Position numbers and translations under genes: made by a program
In this document: positions 22,734 to 32,482 of the stretch, in pieces
Layout of the letters: each line of letters opens with the position of its first letter
Numbering within the stretch: the first letter of the stretch is position 1
Notes under the pieces: generated by a model
The model's input: only the letters and a program-made list of their open reading frames with translations
The model's database searches: none
Told to the model about the DNA's origin: nothing
Source: Gammaproteobacteria bacterium
Lineage (GTDB): Bacteria; Pseudomonadota; Gammaproteobacteria; Pseudomonadales; Pseudomonadaceae
Assembly (NCBI GenBank): GCA_012719655.1
Contig: JAAXZZ010000100.1
Coordinates: forward strand, 1 to 36,846
Reading direction: 5' to 3'
DNA: 36,846 nucleotides

Positions 22734-23403
22734 GCGGTACTCCCATGCGATAACCCAAGCCACGTACTGTTTTCACCACATCGCTGCCTAACTTGCGCCG
22801 TAAATTATAAATATGCACATTGATCGCATTACTCTCCACACCATCACCCAGTCCATACAAACTGTCTTGCAATTGTTCAGCACTTAAAATGTGACCTGGC
22901 TTTTGTAATAGAGCAGTCAATAGTGCCTGCTCGCGGCGGGACAAATGAACGGTTTGACCATGCAATTTCACGGTCTGACTGGCAGGGTCAAAGGTTAAAC
23001 CGTGATGCTCAATTATATTACTGCTGCGACCACTGCTGCGCCTTAATAAACTGTGTAAGCGCGCCGCCAGTTCACGCAAATCAAAGGGCTTGAGTAAGTA
23101 ATCATCTGCGCCAGCTTGTAAGCCTGCGACGCGCTGCAGCACGGTATCGCGCGCACTTAAGATCAGTACAGGCAAATCTTTGCCCTGACTACGGATGCGG
23201 GTTAATAACTGCAACCCATCCTCATCGGGCAAGCCAAGGTCAAGAATCATCACATCAAAATGCCCTAACTGCAGAGCCTGCTCAGCCGCTCGTGCATGCG
23301 CCATATGATCCAAGGTAAAACCTTGCAACTCTAAGCCGGCGACTAAGCCTTGGGCGATTAAAGGATCATCTTCGACCAACAATACATGCATAAAGGTAAT
23401 CAA
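22720..23403 (-). CDS. OmpR-family response regulator (DsbR/QseB-like)
   Basis: VLLVEDDPLIAQGL, VMILDLGLPDEDG, LKPFDLRELAARL, and a C-terminal winged helix ending NVHIYNLRRKLGSDVVKTVRGLGYRM. Confidence 0.93.
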   Translation of the reverse strand: MITFMHVLLVEDDPLIAQGLVAGLELQGFTLDHMAHARAAEQALQLGHFDVMILDLGLPDEDGLQLLTRIRSQGKDLPVLILSARDTVLQRVAGLQAGADDYLLKPFDLRELAARLHSLLRRSSGRSSNIIEHHGLTFDPASQTVKLHGQTVHLSRREQALLTALLQKPGHILSAEQLQDSLYGLGDGVESNAINVHIYNLRRKLGSDVVKTVRGLGYRMGVPHEPT

Positions 23404-23536
23404 CTCTCAACATAAGAAACCAATGGATTGACTGTAGCAAAAATTAGCCTACAACACTTTAAGCATAACGTAACTGTTAATGCTGTCTTAATTAAGCCCC
23501 TGCATAGTGCGGCTAAATTCAATAGGAAACACTCGT

Positions 23537-25264
23537 ATGCGGTATTTTTTCATTGTCGTATTACTTTCATTCAGTGGTCTCAGTCAGGCATTTATCAGTA
23601 ATCAGCAGGATTTTTTGCCTGTTGAAGAAGCCTTTCACTTTGAATTGATGGACGATGTTGAGCCTGCTGTTTTGGTTTGGCAAATTACTCCTGAACATTA
23701 TTTGTATCGCGACAAGCTCAGTATTAGCGATGCTAAGGGCAACCCTGTGCCAATTGACTATCCTGAGGGTATTGAGCACTCCGATGAGTTTTTTGGTGAT
23801 ACGCAGATTTATCGTCAATTACTACAGCTGCCTCTAAATAGCACTATTGCACAGCCTTTACAGGTCACTTGGCAAGGTTGTGCCGATGCGGGCTTGTGCT
23901 ATCCACCACAGACCGCCAGTGTCGGCAGTGGCACAGCAACAGACGAGGTCACTGCAGTAACGTCAACCAGCAAGGTTTTAGCCGAAGACCAATCAATTGC
24001 TAAGCGCTTAGCCGACTCAGGTTTGCTACTGAACATTCTGGCGTTTTTTAGCATGGGCCTCTTACTTGCCTTCACCCCATGTATGCTACCGATGCTACCA
24101 ATTCTAACCAGTGTCATCAGTGGTTCTAAAAGTGGTGGCTGGCAGGGCGCTCGATTAGGCTTAGCCTTTATTCTACCCATGGCTTTAGTCTATGCCGCGC
24201 TCGGTGTGGTAGCGGCCAAGCTCGGTAGCAATCTTTCGGCAACACTGCAACAACCTTGGTTACTTATCCCTTTTGCCGGTATTTTTATTCTCTTGGCCTT
24301 AGCTCAACTTGGCGCCTTTACCTTACAGTTACCGGCATTTATCCGTGAGCGACTACAAGGCGCTGACCAAAACATCAAAGGCGGCAGCTTGGTCGGCGCT
24401 GCGGCGCTCGGAGCTTTATCCGCTTTATTGGTGGGCCCATGTATGACCGCGCCTTTGGCTGGAGCACTGCTGTATATTGCCCAAAGCGGCAATGTGGTCA
24501 ACGGTGGTCTAGCGTTATTCTCGCTAGGCTTAGGCAGCGGCTTACCTTTGTTACTGGCAATTACTATGGGTATGCGCTGGCTACCTAAACCGGGTCACTG
24601 GATGCAAAGTGTTAACCGTGTGTTTGCATTTGCGTTATTCGCCACAGCGATTATTGTACTGCGGCCGATTTTAACTGGGCCGCTATTTTTAGCCCTATGG
24701 GGCGCGTGGCTACTGGCGATTGCCTTAAGTATCGCAAGCATTGAACGTGTTAGCTGGCGCTTTTCCAGCCGTTACATTGCCTTACTGTTAGGGATTTGGA
24801 GCGGTGCCATGTTACTCGGCGCAGCAGCAGGTGGCGATGATCCATGGCAGCCACTGAGCAATGTCGGTTTACAAGCCAGCGAGTTACCCAGTCAGCACAG
24901 CATGCAACGCTTTGCCGATGTGCAGCAGTTGCAAGAGCAACTCAAACAAGCAGAGCAGGACGATAAATGGGTACTATTGGATTTTTACGCAGACTGGTGT
25001 GTCTCATGCAAAGTGATGGAGAAAACCGTCTTTGCGCAACCCCAAGTACAAGCCGCATTGGCCGATTTGCGTTTACTGCAAGCTGATGTAACCTTGAATA
25101 CAGCAGATCAACAACAACTGATGCGCGATTTACAGATTATGGGGCCGCCAACTATTTTGTTTATCAATCCTCAGGGCTCAGAGCAACGCAAACAGCGCAT
25201 CACCGGTGAAGTCTCCGCAAGTGAGTTTTTACAACAGCTCAGCAGCGCACAAAAGGACAGTTGA
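23537..25264 (+). CDS. dsbD: thiol:disulfide interchange protein DsbD
   Basis: N-terminal CADAGLCYPP; TM-domain FTPCMLPMLPIL and VGPCMTAPLAGALLY; C-terminal DFYADWCVSCKVME. Confidence 0.93.
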   Translation: MRYFFIVVLLSFSGLSQAFISNQQDFLPVEEAFHFELMDDVEPAVLVWQITPEHYLYRDKLSISDAKGNPVPIDYPEGIEHSDEFFGDTQIYRQLLQLPLNSTIAQPLQVTWQGCADAGLCYPPQTASVGSGTATDEVTAVTSTSKVLAEDQSIAKRLADSGLLLNILAFFSMGLLLAFTPCMLPMLPILTSVISGSKSGGWQGARLGLAFILPMALVYAALGVVAAKLGSNLSATLQQPWLLIPFAGIFILLALAQLGAFTLQLPAFIRERLQGADQNIKGGSLVGAAALGALSALLVGPCMTAPLAGALLYIAQSGNVVNGGLALFSLGLGSGLPLLLAITMGMRWLPKPGHWMQSVNRVFAFALFATAIIVLRPILTGPLFLALWGAWLLAIALSIASIERVSWRFSSRYIALLLGIWSGAMLLGAAAGGDDPWQPLSNVGLQASELPSQHSMQRFADVQQLQEQLKQAEQDDKWVLLDFYADWCVSCKVMEKTVFAQPQVQAALADLRLLQADVTLNTADQQQLMRDLQIMGPPTILFINPQGSEQRKQRITGEVSASEFLQQLSSAQKDS

Positions 25265-26094
25265 TGTTAAGTTTTAATTTAGGCCCTTTAGCCATTCCCA
25301 TGGATTTAGCGCTGCTCTACGCTGCATTTTTTATTGCTTGGCTAAGCGGTTGGCTCATCGGTAGAAAACGCGGCTGTAACCCTGAAGCCGCCTTATTTAA
25401 CATGTTGTTGATCGGAGCCTTGGTGGCTCGCGTAGCCTTTGTCTTGCAGTACTTCGAGCAATACAGCAGCAACTTCTGGCAGATGATTGATATTCGTGAT
25501 GGTCGATTTTTATTGTTTCCCGGCGTAATCGCTGCGCTCTTGACTGGGATTTATAAAGCATGGCGACAAACGCCTTTACGTGTGCCACTGGCCATTGGTG
25601 TTGCTATTGGCTTGATCGCTTGGGGCGTTAGTTTCTCAGTGCTCAGCGCCTTACAAAGCGGTCAAAAACTACCTGATTTAGCCGTTCGTGATATTGCTGG
25701 CGAGCCGGTCTTGCTGCAAGATCTGCTTGGTAAACCTTTAGTCATCAATCTATGGGCAACGTGGTGTCCACCGTGTCGCCGAGAAATGCCCGTGCTAGCT
25801 GCCGCGCAAGCAGCCAATCCAGATATTCACTTTGTTTTTGTTAACCAAGGTGAAGGGCAAGCTCTAGTAGAGAAATTCTTAGCACAGCAGCAACTTAGCT
25901 TAGACAATAACCTGCTCGACAGCGGAGGACGTCTCGGCCAAGCCGTTGGCTCATTATCATTACCCACCACATTGTTTTACAGCGCCGATGGCATGTTAAA
26001 AAACAATCATTTAGGTGAGTTATCGCAAGCTAGCTTAAAGCATGCATTAGGTCACATCCGTACAGAAACCCCGAACATTAATTTAGAGGAATAA
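25264..26094 (+). CDS. TlpA-family thioredoxin with N-terminal Lgt-like membrane region
   Basis: N-terminal multi-TM LGPLAIPMDLALLYAAFFIAWLSGWLIGRKRG; C-terminal INLWATWCPPCRREMPVLAAA. Start codon overlaps the dsbD stop. Confidence 0.88.
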   Translation: MLSFNLGPLAIPMDLALLYAAFFIAWLSGWLIGRKRGCNPEAALFNMLLIGALVARVAFVLQYFEQYSSNFWQMIDIRDGRFLLFPGVIAALLTGIYKAWRQTPLRVPLAIGVAIGLIAWGVSFSVLSALQSGQKLPDLAVRDIAGEPVLLQDLLGKPLVINLWATWCPPCRREMPVLAAAQAANPDIHFVFVNQGEGQALVEKFLAQQQLSLDNNLLDSGGRLGQAVGSLSLPTTLFYSADGMLKNNHLGELSQASLKHALGHIRTETPNINLEE

Positions 26095-26096
26095 CC

Positions 26097-26852
26097 ATGA
26101 CATTCACAAAAATCTTACCGGCGCTGGCTCTGCTGACGCTACCCATCATGGCGCAAGCAGAAAAATATCCAGCACCTGTAGAGGCGATGCGTGAGCGTGG
26201 CGTGGAAGTACTAGAACGCTTTGATGCGCCGAGCGGTTTGACCGGTTACACCGCTTTATTTAACGGCCGTCCTTTGGCGTTGTATGTGACTGAAGATGGA
26301 AAGCATGCACTGATCGGTAGCTTGCTGAATGCTAAAGGTGAAGACTTAACCGGTGCAGTGTTAGAAGAAAAAGTCAGCCGTCCACAAAGTAAAGTAATGT
26401 GGGAAAAACTGAAAGACAGCAGCTGGATTGCCGATGGTTCCGATACAGCAGAAACCATAGTGTATGTCTTTACTGATCCTAATTGCCCCTACTGCAAACG
26501 TTTCTGGAATGATGCACGCCCTTGGATTGATGCTAAGAAAGTGCAACTGCGGCATATCATGGTAGGTACGCTGGGTGAAAGCAGTCAAAAGAAAGCTGCC
26601 AGCATGCTAGCAGCTAAAGATCCTAAAGCCGCTTTACAAGGCAATGAAAGTGGGAAAAAACCAGCGCAAGAAGCCAAAAATATTGATGCTAAACAGCGTC
26701 AGCAACTGGATGATAACCAGCAGCTGATGGGCTTACTCGGTGCAACGGGTACGCCTGCAATTTTATACCTTGATCCAACCGGCATGCTGCAGATGCATCC
26801 AGGTGCTCCGCAGGGCGAACAACTACTTGAGTTATTCGGCCCGCGTCCTTAA
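26097..26852 (+). CDS. dsbG: thiol:disulfide interchange protein DsbG
   Basis: Signal peptide; VYVFTDPNCPYCKRFWNDARPWI; GTPAILYLDPTGMLQMHPGAP. Confidence 0.92.
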   Translation: MTFTKILPALALLTLPIMAQAEKYPAPVEAMRERGVEVLERFDAPSGLTGYTALFNGRPLALYVTEDGKHALIGSLLNAKGEDLTGAVLEEKVSRPQSKVMWEKLKDSSWIADGSDTAETIVYVFTDPNCPYCKRFWNDARPWIDAKKVQLRHIMVGTLGESSQKKAASMLAAKDPKAALQGNESGKKPAQEAKNIDAKQRQQLDDNQQLMGLLGATGTPAILYLDPTGMLQMHPGAPQGEQLLELFGPRP

Positions 26853-26889
26853 CAGGCAATATTAGCGTTAACTAAAAACTCACTGTGCG

Positions 26890-27699
26890 CTAGTCACGCG
26901 CATGGTGAACACCATTGCCTAAAGCGCGACACAGCGTTAATACCGCATCAAGCGCATGATCGGGCGTGCTCGCGCTTGCAATCAAATCAACAAACGCAGA
27001 ACCCACCACTGCGCCATCCGCTAAGCGAGCAATATTGGCCGCATGCTCAGGCGTGCGAATCCCAAAGCCGATACACACTGGCAAATCAGTATGGCGACGC
27101 AAACGTGTTACCGCTTCTTCAATATGCTCCATCGTCGCTGAGTTACCACCGGTTACACCAGCAACTGAAACGTAATAGACAAAACCTGAGCTATTTTTGA
27201 GTACCGTCGGCAAGCGCACATCATCGGTGGTTGGCGTGGTTAAACGAATAAAATCCAGACCTGCCGCTTGTGCAGGGTCACAGAACACTGAGTTATGTTC
27301 AGGTGGCAAATCAACAATAATCAGGCCATCAACACCCGCCGCTTTGGCATCTTCAATAAACAACGGCACACCGTAGTGATGAATCGGATTAAAGTAACCC
27401 ATCAGCACCACTGGCGTATGCTGATTGTCGACACGAAACTCGCGCACCATTTGCAAAGTTTTGCTTAAGGTTTGTCCGTTTTTTAACGAGCGAATATTGG
27501 CTAATTGAATCGCTGGACCATCGGCCATTGGATCGGTGAAGGGCATGCCCAATTCAATGACATCAGCGCCAGCTGCTGGTAAACCTTTAAAAATACGCAT
27601 GGCCGTGGCGTAGTCTGGATCACCGGCAGTCACAAAGGTAACTAAAGCCGCACGATTTTGTTTCTTCAGTTGGGCAAAGCAAGCTTGAATACGGCTCAT
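26890..27699 (-). CDS. trpA: tryptophan synthase alpha chain
   Basis: [56 protein letters not shown]. Confidence 0.97.
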   Translation of the reverse strand: MSRIQACFAQLKKQNRAALVTFVTAGDPDYATAMRIFKGLPAAGADVIELGMPFTDPMADGPAIQLANIRSLKNGQTLSKTLQMVREFRVDNQHTPVVLMGYFNPIHHYGVPLFIEDAKAAGVDGLIIVDLPPEHNSVFCDPAQAAGLDFIRLTTPTTDDVRLPTVLKNSSGFVYYVSVAGVTGGNSATMEHIEEAVTRLRRHTDLPVCIGFGIRTPEHAANIARLADGAVVGSAFVDLIASASTPDHALDAVLTLCRALGNGVHHARD

Positions 27700-28907
27700 A
27701 CTGACTGCTCCTGTTTCTCAAAGTGATGCATAACCGTTTGCATATCCTTGTCACCACGACCGGATAAGTTCACCACCATTAAATGATCTTTGGGTAATTG
27801 CGGCGCACGCTTAAATACTTCAGCTAAGGCATGGGCTGATTCAAGCGCAGGAATAATGCCTTCCAACTTGCAGCACAAATGGAAAGCGGCCAGCGCTTCA
27901 TCATCTTTGACAGAGGTGTACTCAGCGCGGCCAACATCATGCAACCATGAATGCTCTGGACCAATACCTGGATAATCCAAACCTGCCGAAATCGAATGGG
28001 CATCAACAATTTGTCCATCAGCATTTTGCAGTAAGTAGGTACGGTTACCGTGTAGCACGCCAGGAGTACCGCCTTGTAAACTGGCCGCATGTTCACCAGT
28101 CTCAATGCCATGCCCTGCGGCTTCTACACCAATAATTTTAACGCTGGCATCATCCAAGAATGGATGGAACAAACCTAAAGCGTTGGACCCACCACCAATA
28201 CAAGCCACCAGACTATCGGGCAGGCGACCTTCTTGGGCTTGCAACTGATCACGGACTTCTTTGCCAATTACGGCTTGGAAATCACGTACCATCGCTGGGT
28301 AAGGATGCGGACCGGCCACAGTGCCGATCAAATAGTAGGTATCAGCAACGTTAGTGACCCAATCACGCAGTGCTTCATTCATTGCATCTTTTAAGGTACC
28401 AGTACCGGCCACCACTGGGCGCACTTCAGCACCCAGCAGCCTCATCCGAAAGACGTTGGCTTGCTGACGATCAATATCAGTGGTGCCCATATAAATCACG
28501 CACTGCAAACCAAAACGTGCCGCCACCGTGGCAGTAGCAACACCGTGCATGCCAGCACCTGTTTCAGCAATAATGCGTTTTTTACCCATGCGCCGGGCCA
28601 ATAGAATCTGACCGATGCAGTTATTAATTTTGTGCGCACCCGTGTGATTCAGCTCTTCACGCTTCAGATAAATTTTAGCGCCACCGCAATACTCGGTTAA
28701 GCGTGCGGCAAAGTAGAGCGGGCTAGGGCGGCCGATATAATCGCGCTGAAAATACGCTAACTCCTCAATAAAAGCCGGATCATCTTTGGCTTTTTCATAT
28801 TCGCGGCCTAATTCCAGAATCAAGGGCATCAAGGTTTCAGCAACATACTGACCACCAAAGTCACCAAATAAACCATGCTCATCAGGGCTATTAAAAAAAG
28901 AACTCAT
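27696..28907 (-). CDS. trpB: tryptophan synthase beta chain
   Basis: [18 protein letters not shown]-type motif ([22 protein letters not shown]); [16 protein letters not shown]; overlaps trpA start by 4 bp. Confidence 0.98.
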   Translation of the reverse strand: MSSFFNSPDEHGLFGDFGGQYVAETLMPLILELGREYEKAKDDPAFIEELAYFQRDYIGRPSPLYFAARLTEYCGGAKIYLKREELNHTGAHKINNCIGQILLARRMGKKRIIAETGAGMHGVATATVAARFGLQCVIYMGTTDIDRQQANVFRMRLLGAEVRPVVAGTGTLKDAMNEALRDWVTNVADTYYLIGTVAGPHPYPAMVRDFQAVIGKEVRDQLQAQEGRLPDSLVACIGGGSNALGLFHPFLDDASVKIIGVEAAGHGIETGEHAASLQGGTPGVLHGNRTYLLQNADGQIVDAHSISAGLDYPGIGPEHSWLHDVGRAEYTSVKDDEALAAFHLCCKLEGIIPALESAHALAEVFKRAPQLPKDHLMVVNLSGRGDKDMQTVMHHFEKQEQSV

Positions 28908-29014
28908 GACCCACTCCCGAACTGAATAAGATATTTTTCTATGTAGGCTAAACTACCCCATAGCCTTCACGACGAAAAGCGATATGATTGCAGCAATAGG
29001 TTAGGAAAACTCAC

Positions 29015-29905
29015 ATGTCTGATTCTTTTAACTTGCCGCCCCTAAATGCTTTGAAAGCTTTTGAAGCCAGCGCGCGCTTACAAAGTATTACTTTGGCTGC
29101 AAAAGAGCTGCATGTCACCCATGGTGCGGTCAGTCGTCAGGTTAAGCAACTCGAAGAATATCTGGGTATAACTTTACTCAGTAAAGATGGACGCGGCATT
29201 AAACTCACCGATGCCGGTATGCGTCTGTATCAGTCAAGTCACGAAGCGTTTAGCCAGATTCATCAGTCTTGCGCCGATATTAAACGGCAAACCCAGCAAG
29301 CGCCTTTTGTTTTAGCCTGTCCGGGCAGTCTGCTGGCACGCTGGCTCATTCCTCGTCTTGAGCAATTGCAACATGACTTACCTGGCTTGCGCTTACAGGT
29401 CATCACCAATGCCGGCGATGACAACACTTTGCAGCAATCCGACGCCGACGCCAGCTTAGTGTTTTTAGATCAAGCCTGCCCAGAGTCGATGCACGCCTAC
29501 ATATTAGACAGTGAACGCATTGGTCCGGTATTAAGTCCCCTTTATCAGCATGCAGATACACTGCGTAGCGCCTCTGCAGCACAACTTTTAGAGGAACCCT
29601 TGCTCTTTACCCATTCTCGACCACAAGCCTGGCCGCAATGGGCTCAAGCACAGCAGCTAAATGCATCCGCCTTAACCTATGCGCAAGGTTTTGAACATCT
29701 CTACTATTTATTAGAGGCAGCCGTCTCAGGACTCGGCGTTGCCATTGCGCCAGAACATCTTGTGCGCAGCGACATTGCCAACGGCCGCTTGATTGCCCCT
29801 TGGGGTTTTGTAGAAACCTCCGCCAAGTTGGTATTACTCACGCGCAAAAACCAGTATAGGCAACATGCACAGCAACTGGCTCAGTGGCTAATCAATAGCC
29901 TTTAA
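29015..29905 (+). CDS. trpI: LysR-family trp regulator TrpI
   Basis: LPPLNALKAFEASARLQSITLAAKELHVTHGAVSRQVKQLEEYLG; divergent from trpBA as in pseudomonads. Confidence 0.92.
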   Translation: MSDSFNLPPLNALKAFEASARLQSITLAAKELHVTHGAVSRQVKQLEEYLGITLLSKDGRGIKLTDAGMRLYQSSHEAFSQIHQSCADIKRQTQQAPFVLACPGSLLARWLIPRLEQLQHDLPGLRLQVITNAGDDNTLQQSDADASLVFLDQACPESMHAYILDSERIGPVLSPLYQHADTLRSASAAQLLEEPLLFTHSRPQAWPQWAQAQQLNASALTYAQGFEHLYYLLEAAVSGLGVAIAPEHLVRSDIANGRLIAPWGFVETSAKLVLLTRKNQYRQHAQQLAQWLINSL

Positions 29906-29988
29906 TCAGCAATTCAACACCGCCATTGAATTTGCTCTATACTGCAAGTGACATTGATATCTCTTAATAGTCTGCTGCAGGAGGCATT

Positions 29989-30258
29989 ATGCAAATCTCA
30001 GCAAACCTATTCTCAGCAGGATTATCTGCCATCAAAACAGGCCAAGAACAAATGGCCAACGCTGCGCAAGCCATTGCCCAACCCAGTAGTAATGCAGCGA
30101 GCACACCGGCGGCAACCACTGCGCCTACTCTCGACATTGCTAATATAACTGAGCAACTTATGCAGCTCGAACAAGCCAAACAAATGAGTCAACTGGGCGC
30201 GCGAATGCTCAGCACAGCGGATGAGTCACTTGGCACGCTAATAGATATTCAAGCTTGA
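29989..30258 (+). CDS. small protein resembling fused termini of flagellar rod/hook proteins
   Basis: 89 aa; N-term MQISANLFSAGLSAIKTGQEQMANAAQAIA and C-term NITEQLMQLEQAKQMSQLGARMLSTADESLGTLIDIQA joined by a low-complexity Ser/Ala/Thr linker. Confidence 0.7.
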   Translation: MQISANLFSAGLSAIKTGQEQMANAAQAIAQPSSNAASTPAATTAPTLDIANITEQLMQLEQAKQMSQLGARMLSTADESLGTLIDIQA

Positions 30259-30319
30259 GAAAAAAAACAAATAAACTCATCGAGCAGTGCTTGACAACAC
30301 TAAAATAGATCCGTAACTT

Positions 30320-30335
30320 TCAAACAGTCGTTTGA
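30320..30335. promoter_or_regulatory. PsrA-like operator
   Basis: T-CAAAC-AGTC-GTTTG-A matches the G/CAAAC-N2-4-GTTTG/C PsrA motif; 108 bp before an acyl-CoA dehydrogenase start. Confidence 0.65.
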
Positions 30336-30442
30336 TTACTCTTGCATATGCGCATCTAAGCTAATTGCGCTGCTAAAAACAGATCTGTGCTCATTGCAGG
30401 TTCACTCAATAATAAAGGCTCCACTGTTAGAGGTTTATAGCT

Positions 30443-32248
30443 ATGGCTGAATATAAAGCCCCCTTGCGTGATATCCGTTTTGTACGTGATGAATTGTTAG
30501 GCTACCCAGAACATTATGCAAACCTACCTGGCTGTGAAGATGCCACGCCAGATATGGTCAGTGCGATCTTGGAAGAAGGTGCAAAGTTCTGTGAAAACGT
30601 TATTGCTCCGCTAAACCGTGTTGGTGATACCGAAGGCTGCACCTGGACGCCTGAAGGTGTTAAAACCCCAACTGGATTTAAAGAAGCCTATCAACAATAT
30701 GTTGAAGGCGGCTGGCCAAGTCTTGCTCACGATATTGAGCACGGTGGTCAAGGTTTACCTGAATCGTTAGGTATTGCTATCAGTGAAATGGTTGGCCAAG
30801 CCAACTGGTCATGGGGCATGTACCCAGGCCTATCACATGGTGCAATGAACACTTTGCACGCACACGGTACTGCAGAGCAGCAAGCCACCTACTTGAGCAA
30901 ATTAGTTTCAGGTGAGTGGACTGGCACCATGTGCTTAACTGAACCTCATTGCGGTACTGACCTCGGTATGCTGCGCACTAAAGCAGAACCACAGGCCGAC
31001 GGCAGCTACGCAATTACCGGTACCAAGATCTTCATTTCTGCTGGTGAGCACGATCTAGCCGACAACATCGTGCACATTGTGTTGGCACGCCTACCTGATG
31101 CGCCACAAGGTACTAAAGGTATTTCATTATTTATCGTACCTAAATTCTTACCCAATGCTGAAGGTGGTATTGGTGAGCGTAATGGTGTTCATTGCGGTTC
31201 GATTGAACACAAGATGGGTATTCATGGTAACGCCACCTGCGTGATGAACTTTGATGGCGCCAAAGGTTTCTTAATTGGCCCAGAAAACAAAGGTCTGAAC
31301 TGCATGTTCACCTTTATGAACACTGCGCGTATCGGTACAGCATTACAAGGTTTAGCTCACTCAGAAGTGGCTTTCCAAGGTGGTATTGAATATGCACGTG
31401 ACCGTTTACAAATGCGTTCACTGACTGGCCCAAAAGCACCGGAAAAAGCTGCTGACCCAATCATTGTGCACCCAGATGTACGCCGCATGCTGTTAACTAT
31501 GAAAGCCTTCACTGAAGGTAACCGTGCAATGCTGTACTACGCAGCACAGCAAGTTGACGTAATGCAGCGCAGTAAAGATGAAGAAGAACGCAAAGCTGCC
31601 GATGGCATGCTCGCTTTCTTAACTCCAATTGCTAAAGCCTTTATGACTGAAGTCGGTTTTGAAGCGGCAAACCATGGTCTACAAATTTATGGCGGCCACG
31701 GTTACATCGCCGAGTGGGGCATGGAGCAGAACGTTCGTGACAGCCGTATTTCCTGCTTGTACGAAGGTACAACCGGTATTCAGGCACTGGACTTGCTAGG
31801 TCGTAAGGTTCTTATGACACAAGGCGAAGCACTGAAAGGCTTCACCAAAATTGTACACAAGTTCTGCAAATCCAACGAAGCTAACGACGCCATTCAAGAG
31901 TTCGTTAAGCCATTGGCTGAGCTGAACAAAGAGTGGGGCGACATCACTATGAAAGTAGGGATGGCGGCTATGAAAGATCGTGAAGAAGTGGGTGCAGCAT
32001 CGGTTGATTACCTAATGTACTCAGGCTATGCCTGCTTAGCTTACTTCTGGGCTGATATGGCGCGTGTTGCTGCTGAGAAATTGGCTGCAGGTACTGACGA
32101 AGAAGCCTTCTACACAGCTAAGCTGCAAACTGCACGCTTCTACTTTGCACGCATTTTGCCGCGTACCCGTACACACGTAGCGGCGATGCTGTCAGGTGCA
32201 AACAACTTGATGGATATGGCCGCAGAAGATTTTGCACTGAGCTACTAA
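30443..32248 (+). CDS. acyl-CoA dehydrogenase, long (~600 aa) type, copy 1
   Basis: 601 aa; [50 protein letters not shown] (catalytic Glu). Confidence 0.95.
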   Translation: MAEYKAPLRDIRFVRDELLGYPEHYANLPGCEDATPDMVSAILEEGAKFCENVIAPLNRVGDTEGCTWTPEGVKTPTGFKEAYQQYVEGGWPSLAHDIEHGGQGLPESLGIAISEMVGQANWSWGMYPGLSHGAMNTLHAHGTAEQQATYLSKLVSGEWTGTMCLTEPHCGTDLGMLRTKAEPQADGSYAITGTKIFISAGEHDLADNIVHIVLARLPDAPQGTKGISLFIVPKFLPNAEGGIGERNGVHCGSIEHKMGIHGNATCVMNFDGAKGFLIGPENKGLNCMFTFMNTARIGTALQGLAHSEVAFQGGIEYARDRLQMRSLTGPKAPEKAADPIIVHPDVRRMLLTMKAFTEGNRAMLYYAAQQVDVMQRSKDEEERKAADGMLAFLTPIAKAFMTEVGFEAANHGLQIYGGHGYIAEWGMEQNVRDSRISCLYEGTTGIQALDLLGRKVLMTQGEALKGFTKIVHKFCKSNEANDAIQEFVKPLAELNKEWGDITMKVGMAAMKDREEVGAASVDYLMYSGYACLAYFWADMARVAAEKLAAGTDEEAFYTAKLQTARFYFARILPRTRTHVAAMLSGANNLMDMAAEDFALSY

Positions 32249-32270
32249 GCATTATCTTTTGATGCTGTAA

Positions 32271-32328
32271 AAAAACCCGCTGCGTGAAATGGCCTAGCTA
32301 CTAGACTTAATTCATTCAGCGGGTTTTT
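32271..32328 (+). terminator. Rho-independent terminator after acyl-CoA dehydrogenase copy 1
   Basis: aaaaacccgctg ... cagcgggttttt, 12-bp complementary arms with terminal U-run. Confidence 0.75.
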
Positions 32329-32337
32329 AATTGAACA

Positions 32338-32379
32338 AATAAAACCAATAAGTCATAAAAAGATCTTATTGGTTTTATT
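32338..32379. repeat. 15-bp perfect AT-rich inverted repeat between the two acyl-CoA dehydrogenase genes
   Basis: aataaaaccaataag-tcataaaaagat-cttattggttttatt; pairing resumes outside after one mismatch. Confidence 0.75.
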
Positions 32380-32482
32380 CGTTTGTAATGTAAACTCAAA
32401 AACCTAACCGTTGCTTACCAACACATTGGCTTTGCGTTGTGTAACTGCGCCGCTGAACAAGGTTAATCAAGAGGAATGCCTC

